From: Flavobacteriales bacterium
GTDB lineage: Bacteria; Bacteroidota; Bacteroidia; Flavobacteriales; Flavobacteriaceae
Assembly: GCA_017303755.1 (NCBI GenBank)
Contig: JAFLBS010000001.1
Coordinates: 682,001-746,000, forward strand
DNA: 64,000 bases
Direction of reading: 5' to 3'
How positions within the stretch are numbered: position 1 is the stretch's first letter; each line of letters begins with the position of its first letter. Below are positions 9,538-16,151 of this stretch, piece by piece. Below the pieces are notes generated by a model. That model saw only the letters and a program-made list of their open reading frames with translations. It was not told the origin of the DNA and ran no database searches. The position numbers and the translations under genes were made by a program.

Positions 9538-10376
9538 TGAAATCTTTTTTATCCCTTTTTTTAATCTTCGGATTGTTTTTGATCACTTCGACTTCATTTG
9601 GACAAAACAAAGTGGATCAATCCAAAAAAGAACTCAATCAAGGAAGTGATAAAGGAAAAAGTAGTTCAACTAGTAGCTCTAATTCTTCTTCTAAAAATGT
9701 TGATGTTGATAATCCTTTGTTGGAAATTGCAGGTTATATTTTCTTTGGAGCATTCAAATATGGTTTTATTGGCGATTATAAAAACGAAAATCATTTGTAC
9801 AGTAATTTAACTCCATATCCTTATTATAATGGAAAATCAGGAAATTTTGAGAAGTACGAAACGGATACAATTAAGAAAAATGAATTTCGAATTGACGTAG
9901 AAAATTATTTTATTTACAACGATAACGACTTATTTGGCAATCATTTAAAAGCTAAAATCCGACCTTTTCAATACTTTCAAATTCAAACCGATTTTCATCA
10001 ATTGTATGAGTTTGAAAGAATGGATAATACCACTACAACGAATCAACTTTCGTTGTTTCATTTTAATTTGGGTTACGATCGCATTCGATTCGAAAAATTC
10101 AATTTAGGATGGACATTAGGCGCTTCGTATGTGGGAAATGAAGTGCGAAAAGCTGGTTTTTCTTTCGGATTAAATGCTGATTATTTTATGAACAACCAAA
10201 TCAGTTTTTCGGCGGCGACAAAATGGAGTAAAATCAATCAACTTCCAGTTAATGCTTACGAATTTCAAAGTAAATTCCACAGAAAGAAGTACTTCTTTTC
10301 ACTGGGTTTTGAACATTTGAAAATTGCTACACCAACATACAATTTCATCGCTCTTGGTGGCGGAATTTACTTTTAA
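9537..10376 (+). CDS. putative outer-membrane beta-barrel protein in the feo operon
   Basis: This 279-residue protein starts at the ATG overlapping the feoB stop (TAATG). The start is chosen because it gives a clean signal peptide (MKSFLSLFLIFGLFLITSTSFG); a longer frame upstream would lie inside feoB. After the signal come a Ser/Asn/Lys-rich linker (about residues 25-55) and alternating polar and aromatic strands. The protein ends in a C-terminal Phe (GGGIYF), typical of outer-membrane barrels. I do not recognise a named family. Its tight coupling to feoB suggests a role in ferrous iron uptake, for example as an outer-membrane pore, but that is inference. Confidence 0.7.
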   Translation: MKSFLSLFLIFGLFLITSTSFGQNKVDQSKKELNQGSDKGKSSSTSSSNSSSKNVDVDNPLLEIAGYIFFGAFKYGFIGDYKNENHLYSNLTPYPYYNGKSGNFEKYETDTIKKNEFRIDVENYFIYNDNDLFGNHLKAKIRPFQYFQIQTDFHQLYEFERMDNTTTTNQLSLFHFNLGYDRIRFEKFNLGWTLGASYVGNEVRKAGFSFGLNADYFMNNQISFSAATKWSKINQLPVNAYEFQSKFHRKKYFFSLGFEHLKIATPTYNFIALGGGIYF

Positions 10377-10387
10377 AAAACACAATT

Positions 10388-10513
10388 ATGCACATTCAAG
10401 AAATACTGACTTACATCGCATTAGGAATTGCAATTGCTGTTTTGTATCAAAAGTTTTTTGGTAAAAAGAAAAGCAAAAAAAACTGCGGCAAAGACGATTG
10501 CGGTTGTCATTAA
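10388..10513 (+). CDS. FeoB-associated Cys-rich membrane protein
   Basis: This 41-residue protein has one membrane helix (ILTYIALGIAIAVLYQKFF) followed by a Lys-rich stretch and a Cys-rich end, NCGKDDCGCH. Small proteins of this design next to feoB are known as the FeoB-associated Cys-rich family. They may act like FeoC or as a metal or Fe-S sensor of the transporter. It lies 11 bases after the barrel gene in the feo operon. Its stop overlaps the stop of the convergent ZIP gene by a few bases. Confidence 0.75.
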   Translation: MHIQEILTYIALGIAIAVLYQKFFGKKKSKKNCGKDDCGCH

Positions 10514-11328
10514 CCCAAAGCGACATCCAAAGTCATCATGACGATGAATCCACCTATTAATCCCAACGTAGCAATGTCGGTGTTTTTGTCTTGTTGCGTT
10601 TCTGGAATTACTTCTTCTACTACTACAAATATCATCGCACCAGCAGCAAAAGCTAAAGCATAAGGCAATAATGGTGTGAAAAAAGTGACTGCAACTGCGC
10701 CTAAAACTCCAGCAATGGGTTCAACTAACGCCGACGATTGTCCGTACATAAAACTCTTCCATCTGCTCATTCCCATTCGGCGTAACGGCATCGAAACCGC
10801 TATTCCTTCTGGAAAGTTTTGAATTCCAATTCCGATGGCCAAGGTTACTGCGCCAGCAATAGATGCTTCTGGAATTCCAGCGGCTACTCCACCAAAAAGT
10901 ACTCCAACAGCCAATCCTTCGGGAATGTTGTGTAAAGTGATAGCCAAAACCAACAAAGTAGTGCGTTGCCAAGGCGATTTGATGCCTTCAGTTTCTTTAA
11001 AATTGATGTGCAAATGCGGTAGAATTTTATCGAGACCAAAGATGAATAATGCACCCATTGCAAAACCAACTGCAGCAGGAATTACTTTCACAAAACCTTC
11101 GCCTTTACTCATTTCGATGGCTGGCGCTAACAAACTCCAAAAACTAGCTGCAATCATTACACCGCCAGTAAAACCAAGCATTCCGTCGAGAACAACACGA
11201 TTCATATTCTTAAAAAAGAACACAAAAGAAGCTCCTAACGCAGTCAAAAACCACGTAAATAAAGTAGCGTACAACGCCGCCAAAATCGGGTCGATACTTT
11301 CAAAATAATCTATAATGGATTGAAACAT
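10510..11328 (-). CDS. ZIP family metal transporter (ZupT/GufA-like)
   Basis: This 272-residue inner-membrane protein has about eight helices. The metal-site helices are clear: LHNIPEGLAVG (helix IV type, with His, Pro and Glu) and QNFPEGIAVSMPLR (helix V type). ZIP proteins import Zn, Fe or Mn down their gradient into the cytoplasm. It follows the DtxR-type regulator gene by 2 bases on the same strand, so the two are an operon. This suggests the regulator controls its metal, perhaps Mn or Fe. Confidence 0.92.
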   Translation of the reverse strand: MFQSIIDYFESIDPILAALYATLFTWFLTALGASFVFFFKNMNRVVLDGMLGFTGGVMIAASFWSLLAPAIEMSKGEGFVKVIPAAVGFAMGALFIFGLDKILPHLHINFKETEGIKSPWQRTTLLVLAITLHNIPEGLAVGVLFGGVAAGIPEASIAGAVTLAIGIGIQNFPEGIAVSMPLRRMGMSRWKSFMYGQSSALVEPIAGVLGAVAVTFFTPLLPYALAFAAGAMIFVVVEEVIPETQQDKNTDIATLGLIGGFIVMMTLDVALG

Positions 11329-11330
11329 AA

Positions 11331-11978
11331 TTAATGTACGTATAAATTATTAGCAATTTTATTGGACAATGTTATTTCTTTTGAATTGATTTCGACCGTT
11401 AATGTATCGTCAAAACTTTCTTTTTCTTTTACAATCAACACCGAACCCAAAGCAATTTTTTGTTTGTCTAGATACTTTAAAAAATCAGAAGAAGAATCTT
11501 TTACGCCCACACAATGGTATTCTTGGTTCAATTCGGCTTCTGATAATAGCAATTTGGTAATTTTTTTAATCTCACCATTTCGATTCGGAATCGGATCTCC
11601 GTGTGGATCAAAATCAGGAAAATCCAAAAATTCATCCAATTTGTCAATCAAGGCTTCCGATTTGATGTGTTCCAATTCTTCGGCAATTTCATGAACCTCA
11701 TCCCAAGAGAAATTGAGTTTTTCTACCAAAAAAACTTCCCACAAACGATGCTTTCGTACTATCATTTTGGCCGAAAGAAATCCTTTTTCTGTTAATGTAA
11801 CGCCTTGGTATTTCTGATACGCAACCAATTCTTTTTCAGAAAGTTTCTTCAACATATCCGTAACTGAAGACGCTTTGGTTTCTAACATTCCCGCAATAGC
11901 ATTCGTGTTGACACCTTTGGGCGAAACCAAGGACAAATGGTAAATTACTTTAATATAATTTTCTTCAGAAGTAGTCAT
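11331..11978 (-). CDS. DtxR/MntR family metal-dependent transcriptional regulator
   Basis: This 215-residue regulator has an N-terminal winged helix (about residues 1-60, with TNAIAGMLETKASSVTDMLKKL as the recognition region). A dimerisation and metal-binding domain follows (about 65-140, containing WEVFLVEKLNFSWDEVHEIAEELEHI and a DPHGDPIPN loop). The C-terminal part (about 150-215) is FeoA/SH3-like. DtxR-family proteins bind Fe(II) or Mn(II) and repress uptake genes. It is upstream of the ZIP gene and divergent from a TonB receptor. A palindrome over the receptor's promoter is its likely target. Confidence 0.92.
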   Translation of the reverse strand: MTTSEENYIKVIYHLSLVSPKGVNTNAIAGMLETKASSVTDMLKKLSEKELVAYQKYQGVTLTEKGFLSAKMIVRKHRLWEVFLVEKLNFSWDEVHEIAEELEHIKSEALIDKLDEFLDFPDFDPHGDPIPNRNGEIKKITKLLLSEAELNQEYHCVGVKDSSSDFLKYLDKQKIALGSVLIVKEKESFDDTLTVEINSKEITLSNKIANNLYVH

Positions 11979-12036
11979 GTTGTTCTTAATAGTTTCACAA
12001 AGAAAGGAATTTTATTTTTATTAGTCAAAAGATATT

Positions 12037-12052
12037 TTTAGTTTTGTCTAAA
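12037..12052 (+). promoter_or_regulatory. palindromic operator overlapping the receptor gene's -7 box
   Basis: TTTAG and CTAAA form a perfect 5-bp inverted repeat around TTTTGT. The -7 box TAGTTTTG (12039-12046) lies within it, so a repressor bound here would block transcription. The site is in the 89-base gap between a DtxR-family gene and the divergent receptor gene, the classic place for such a regulator. Which protein binds is inferred. Confidence 0.5.
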
Positions 12053-12067
12053 TTTTTATTTTGCTTA

Positions 12068-14116
12068 ATGAAAAATATTTTGTTTTTAACGATTATTCTC
12101 ACCTTCAATTCATTATTAGGTCAAGTAAAGGATACGATTTCCATTAATCAACAACCTGAAGAATTGGAGGAAGTCGTTGTTTCTGGTACATTAAAATCGG
12201 TAAAACGATTGGAAACTCCGGTTCCCGTTGAAATTTATACGACTGCCTTTTTAAAGAAAAACCCAACTCCGAATCTTTTTGAAGCGTTGCAGAATGTAAA
12301 CGGAGTTCGTCCGCAACTGAACTGCAACATCTGCAACACAGGCGATATTCACATCAATGGTTTGGAAGGTCCGTACACCATGGTCACTATTGATGGAATG
12401 CCAATTGTAAGCGCATTGTCAACGGTGTATGGTTTGTCTGGAATTCCAAATTCACTCATCGAACGAATCGAAATTATTAAAGGTCCGGCGTCGAGTTTAT
12501 ACGGAAGTGAAGCCGTTGGCGGACTCATCAACATCATCACCAAAAAAACCAAAAATGCGCCGTTGTTTAGTGCTGATGTTTTTTCGACTTCTTGGTTGGA
12601 AAACAATGTAGATTTGGGTTTTAAATCGAATGTAGGCTCGAAAGCAGATTATTTATTGGGAGTGAATTACTACAATTACAATCAACCCATCGATAACAAT
12701 AACGATAATTTTACTGATGTCACATTACAAGAACGCATTTCTATTTTTAATAAATGGGATTTCAAACGCAAGAGTCAAAAGGAGTTTTCGCTTGCTGGAC
12801 GTTTGTTTTATGAAGATCGTTGGGGTGGAGAAATGCAATGGAACAAAAGTTTTCGTGGCGGAAATGAAGTCTATGGAGAAAGCATTTACACCACGCGTTT
12901 TGAAGTCATCAGTAAATACCAATTGCCCGTAAAAGAGAATGTATTTTTGTCTTTTTCACTAACTTCCCACGATCAGAATTCGGTTTATGGTGCGACAAGT
13001 TACATTGCATTGCAAAAAATTGCTTTTGGTCAGTTGATTTGGGATAAAAAACTCAATCATCATAATTTGCTTTTGGGTTCAGCCGTTCGACATCAATTTT
13101 ATAATGATAATACGACCGCTACAATTGAACCAGAAAAGACATTGATTTACAGTTTTTTTGTTCAAGATGAAATTAAATTAGCTGAAAAACAGACACTGCT
13201 TTTGGGTTCACGTTACGATTACAACAACAATCACGGCAGTATTTTTACGCCGCGTATTGCTTACAAATGGAATCCTACTAGTTCTGATGTATTCCGAATT
13301 AATGCTGGAACCGGATTTCGAATTGTGAATCTTTTTACTGAAGAACACGCCGCTTTAACCGGTTCAAGAGACGTGATTATCACCGAAGATTTACAACCCG
13401 AAAAGTCGTATAACATTAATTTGAATTACCTTAAAAAATTCAAGTTTGAAAATGCTACTTCGCTCGCAATGGAATTCTCAACTTGGTACACCTACTTCAC
13501 CAATCAAATTATTCCCGATTACGACACCAATCCGAATCAAATTATTTACAGTAATCTCGATGGATATTCGCAAACATTAGGTTTGAGCGGAAACATTGAT
13601 TTAGTAACGCCATTCGGATTAAAAACCATCCTTGGATTTACTTTTTTAGACCCAAAAAACGTGCGCAACGGAATCGAAACACAACCTGTTTTAACCGAAA
13701 AATACAGTTTGAATTGGGCGATTTCGTATGAAATTCCGAAAATACATTTGACGATTGATTACACAGGGAATTTATACGGACCGATGCGATTACCTCTTTT
13801 AGGCGAACTCGATCCACGAAACGAGTATTCAAAACCGTGGAGCATTCAAAACATTCAATTTACTTATAAAAAATTTCGTAGTTTTGAACTTTATGGCGGA
13901 ATAAAAAATATGTTGAATTGGACGCCCAACAGAGGGAATCCGTTTTTAATAGCTCGAGCCAATGATCCTTTTGATCAAAATGTGGATTACGATGCCAGCG
14001 GAAATGTAATTCCAACACCAAACAATCCGTATGCATTGACTTTTGATCCGAGTTATGTATACGCTCCCAATCAAGGAATCAGAGGATTTTTAGGATTCAG
14101 ATACACCATTTATTAA
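12068..14116 (+). CDS. TonB-dependent outer-membrane receptor, probably metal-regulated
   Basis: This 682-residue receptor has a signal peptide (MKNILFLTIILTFNSLLG) and a TonB-box-like EEVVVSG (residues 34-40). The plug domain (about 50-170) contains NGLEGPYTMVTIDGMPIVS and IEIIKGPASSLYGSEAVGG, and a 22-strand-type barrel follows. The ATG at 12068 is preferred over a TTG at 12044, which lies inside the promoter palindrome. The plug carries a CNIC pair (C86 and C89). The gene is divergent from the DtxR/ZIP operon, so iron, manganese, zinc or a chelate is a likely cargo. Its stop shares a base with the lycopene cyclase start. Confidence 0.92.
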   Translation: MKNILFLTIILTFNSLLGQVKDTISINQQPEELEEVVVSGTLKSVKRLETPVPVEIYTTAFLKKNPTPNLFEALQNVNGVRPQLNCNICNTGDIHINGLEGPYTMVTIDGMPIVSALSTVYGLSGIPNSLIERIEIIKGPASSLYGSEAVGGLINIITKKTKNAPLFSADVFSTSWLENNVDLGFKSNVGSKADYLLGVNYYNYNQPIDNNNDNFTDVTLQERISIFNKWDFKRKSQKEFSLAGRLFYEDRWGGEMQWNKSFRGGNEVYGESIYTTRFEVISKYQLPVKENVFLSFSLTSHDQNSVYGATSYIALQKIAFGQLIWDKKLNHHNLLLGSAVRHQFYNDNTTATIEPEKTLIYSFFVQDEIKLAEKQTLLLGSRYDYNNNHGSIFTPRIAYKWNPTSSDVFRINAGTGFRIVNLFTEEHAALTGSRDVIITEDLQPEKSYNINLNYLKKFKFENATSLAMEFSTWYTYFTNQIIPDYDTNPNQIIYSNLDGYSQTLGLSGNIDLVTPFGLKTILGFTFLDPKNVRNGIETQPVLTEKYSLNWAISYEIPKIHLTIDYTGNLYGPMRLPLLGELDPRNEYSKPWSIQNIQFTYKKFRSFELYGGIKNMLNWTPNRGNPFLIARANDPFDQNVDYDASGNVIPTPNNPYALTFDPSYVYAPNQGIRGFLGFRYTIY

Positions 14117-15297
14117 TGCAACATTACCATTATATTTTTACAGGTTCAGGATTATCAGCGTTGATGACCGTTTATGAAATGATTTTGTCTGGAAAATTTG
14201 AAGACAAGACCATTTTATTAATCGATGAAAACCCAAAGAAATCCAATGATAGAACGTGGTGTTTTTGGGATGAAAAAAACACCCCGCCCTTTGGGCACCC
14301 CTCTGAAAGAGGGGAAATCTCAGAAAGTATTATTTCGAAAAAATGGAACTCAGCTTTATTTGCCGATGAACATTTCAAACGCGATTTAGAATTGATTCCG
14401 TACCAATATAAAATGATCCGCGGATTGGATTTTTACAATCTAGTTTTTGACTTAATTACTCAGCACAACAACATTCACTTTCTCCATCAAAAAGTGGTCG
14501 ATTTTCAAGAATTAGGAATGCATTGTGTAGTAAAAACGGAAACTCAAAGTTTTACGTGCAATCAAATTTTCAACTCCATTTACACACCTGAGTTGGTTAA
14601 AAAGCAATCAAAATATCCGTTATTACAACAGCATTTTATTGGTTGGTTCATAAAAAGTAAAGAAACTGTTTTCAACGAAAATCAGGTAACTTTCATGGAT
14701 TTTTCGGTAGAACAAAGAGGCAATACGCGGTTCATGTATGTGTTGCCTACTTCTACAACAGAAGCTTTGTTGGAATATACTTTGTTTTCGGCTGATTTAC
14801 TTCCGAAAGAGGAGTACGAAGCTGAAATCAAAAAATACATCGAGAAATTGGGTATCACCGAATACGAAATTGTAGAAAAAGAACAAGGCAACATTCCGAT
14901 GACGTCGTATCCGTTTTGGAAACACAATTCTAAAAACATCATCAATATTGGTTCGGTTGGCGGATGGACCAAAGCAAGTACAGGTTATACGTTTAAAAAC
15001 ACGATTAAAAAATCGAAGCAATTGGTTGGGTTTTTATCATCAGAAAGTGACTTTAGAAAATTCCATAGAAAAGACAAATTCTGGTTCTATGATTTATTGT
15101 TTTTGGATGTGTTGTACCGAAGAAATGATTTGGGTTCAAGCGTATTTTCATCGTTATTTAAAAAAGGAAATCCTACTTTGATTTTTAAGTTCTTGGACGA
15201 AGAAACATCTTTTGCAGAAGACCTAAAAGTAATGTTGAAATGTCCAAAAGTACCATTTATCAAAGCTTTATTGGGAAGAATTACAGGGTTGCGTTAG
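14116..15297 (+). CDS. crtY: lycopene beta-cyclase (CrtY type) with an in-frame repeat insertion
   Basis: This 393-residue flavoprotein cyclises the ends of lycopene to beta-carotene, the precursor of zeaxanthin pigments in flavobacteria. It has the FTGSGLSAL nucleotide-binding start (residues 8-16), LLIDENPK at the end of the second strand, NDRTWCFWD (about 46-54) and the later SVGGWTKASTGYTF segment typical of CrtY. Residues 56-69 are encoded by two tandem hairpins that look like an inserted palindromic repeat but keep the frame. The start overlaps the receptor stop (TAATG). Other carotenoid genes are not in the window. Confidence 0.88.
   Translation: MQHYHYIFTGSGLSALMTVYEMILSGKFEDKTILLIDENPKKSNDRTWCFWDEKNTPPFGHPSERGEISESIISKKWNSALFADEHFKRDLELIPYQYKMIRGLDFYNLVFDLITQHNNIHFLHQKVVDFQELGMHCVVKTETQSFTCNQIFNSIYTPELVKKQSKYPLLQQHFIGWFIKSKETVFNENQVTFMDFSVEQRGNTRFMYVLPTSTTEALLEYTLFSADLLPKEEYEAEIKKYIEKLGITEYEIVEKEQGNIPMTSYPFWKHNSKNIINIGSVGGWTKASTGYTFKNTIKKSKQLVGFLSSESDFRKFHRKDKFWFYDLLFLDVLYRRNDLGSSVFSSLFKKGNPTLIFKFLDEETSFAEDLKVMLKCPKVPFIKALLGRITGLR
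14286..14314. repeat. tandem double-hairpin palindromic repeat inside crtY
   Basis: Two GC-rich hairpins follow each other: GCCC-TTT-GGGC (14286-14296), then a 7-bp stem CCCCTCT/AGAGGGG with a GAA loop (14298-14314). The base composition is unlike the surrounding AT-rich coding sequence. It adds about 14 codons without breaking the frame. The style resembles the short palindromic elements found between genes elsewhere here. Confidence 0.65.
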
Positions 15298-15302
15298 GGA
15301 AT

Positions 15303-15427
15303 GGAGCGATTGTCTGAGTTCTTTTTGCGTAGAGCAACGAAGCAAAAAAACGAGTGCGGAAAGCCCGACCAAGTTGCCCTACTAATTTTGAATCGCAAAC
15401 TATTTTTGATGCAACTTGGTAACGCCC
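15303..15427. repeat. structured intergenic element with nested inverted repeats
   Basis: The 254-base gap after crtY holds two nested inverted pairs: TTTTTGC/GCAAAAA (15322-15328 with 15342-15348) and ACCAAGTTGC/GCAACTTGGT (15368-15377 with 15411-15420). There is no ORF. The composition is richer in GC than the flanks. It may be a dispersed repeat or a structured RNA, and the sequence alone does not decide. Confidence 0.45.
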
Positions 15428-15492
15428 AAATCATCTATCAAACGATAACAAATCTTTATGATTAGAATCATTCTATCGAAGAGATTTCTATT

Positions 15493-15500
15493 TATCTTTG
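15493..15500 (+). promoter_or_regulatory. -7 promoter element for the bacilliredoxin gene
   Basis: TATCTTTG matches TAnnTTTG and lies 51 bases before the ATG at 15552. No clear -33 TTG is at the expected distance. Between box and start is a 7-nt periodic stretch made of CTAAAAT units (about 15512-15541). Confidence 0.45.
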
Positions 15501-15551
15501 CACAAGATTTTTAAATCTAAAATTATACGTCTAAAATCTAAAATTATAATT

Positions 15552-15962
15552 ATGTATCCAGAAGAAATGGTAAAACCAATGAGAGCAGAACTTTCTGACG
15601 CTGGTTTTCAAGATTTATATAGCGCTGAAGCCGTTGAAAATGCAATTAAAGCATCGGGAACAACATTGGTTGTGGTAAATTCGGTTTGTGGTTGTGCCGC
15701 ACGAAATGCACGTCCAGGAGCAAAAATGAGCTTGGATGGCGCTAAAAAACCCGATCATTTAGTAACGGTTTTTGCTGGTGTAGATCGTGAAGCAGTAGAT
15801 GCAGCGCGTCAACACATGTTTCCGTTTCCTCCATCTTCGCCAAGTATGGCTTTATTCAAAGACGGCGAATTGGTTCACATGTTAGAACGTCACCACATTG
15901 AAGGTCGCCCAGCCGAAATGATTGCTGAAAATTTAAAAGACGCTTACGCAGAGTTTTGTTAG
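15552..15962 (+). CDS. BrxA/BrxB family bacilliredoxin (YphP-like)
   Basis: This 136-residue thioredoxin-fold protein starts at [10 protein letters not shown], the usual family N-terminus; an upstream in-frame ATG at 15498 would add repeat-derived residues. The active site is CGC (C46 and C48 in [14 protein letters not shown]). A conserved [18 protein letters not shown] segment lies near the C-terminus. Bacilliredoxins remove bacillithiol mixed disulfides from proteins in low-GC Gram-positives, and relatives occur in Bacteroidota. It stands alone, followed by a terminator. Confidence 0.92.
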   Translation: MYPEEMVKPMRAELSDAGFQDLYSAEAVENAIKASGTTLVVVNSVCGCAARNARPGAKMSLDGAKKPDHLVTVFAGVDREAVDAARQHMFPFPPSSPSMALFKDGELVHMLERHHIEGRPAEMIAENLKDAYAEFC

Positions 15963-15977
15963 TTTTTTAAACACTAA

Positions 15978-16061
15978 GTTCACAAAGAAGGCACAAAGAG
16001 CACTATTAATTTAGCGCTCTTTCTTTTTTTGTTTTGTGAGCCTCTCGCCTTCTTTGTGAAC
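15978..16061. repeat. inverted repeat of the 'cacaaagttcac' type
   Basis: Perfect 15-bp arms (GTTCACAAAGAAGGC at 15978-15992 and its complement at 16047-16061) enclose 54 bases. The arms are built from CACAAAG units. The inside holds a second stem-loop that works as a terminator, and sequence just after the right arm supplies the -33 box of the next promoter. Confidence 0.7.
15995..16030 (+). terminator. terminator of the bacilliredoxin gene
   Basis: AAAGAGC (15995-16001) pairs with GCTCTTT (16016-16022) and a T-rich run follows on the plus strand. It lies 33 bases after the stop codon, inside a larger inverted repeat. Confidence 0.65.
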
Positions 16062-16091
16062 TTTGTGGTTAAATAAAAAAAGTTAACTTTG
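16062..16091 (+). promoter_or_regulatory. promoter of the trhO-U32-ferredoxin operon
   Basis: TTTG (16062-16065) is followed after 18 bases by TAACTTTG (16084-16091). This is the best match to the Bacteroidota consensus in the window. Transcription would start about 6 bases later, giving a leader of about 55 nt before the ATG at 16152. The -33 TTTG directly abuts the right arm of the 15-bp inverted repeat. Confidence 0.7.
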
Positions 16092-16151
16092 CACCCGAAT
16101 TCTTCCATTTAGAGTTCAAAAAACACATTTCTGTAATTTAAAGTTTATAGC

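Noticed and set aside
12044-12067. TTG start for the TonB receptor
   Set aside because: It lies inside the -7 box palindrome and would put eight extra residues before a perfect signal peptide beginning at the ATG at 12068.
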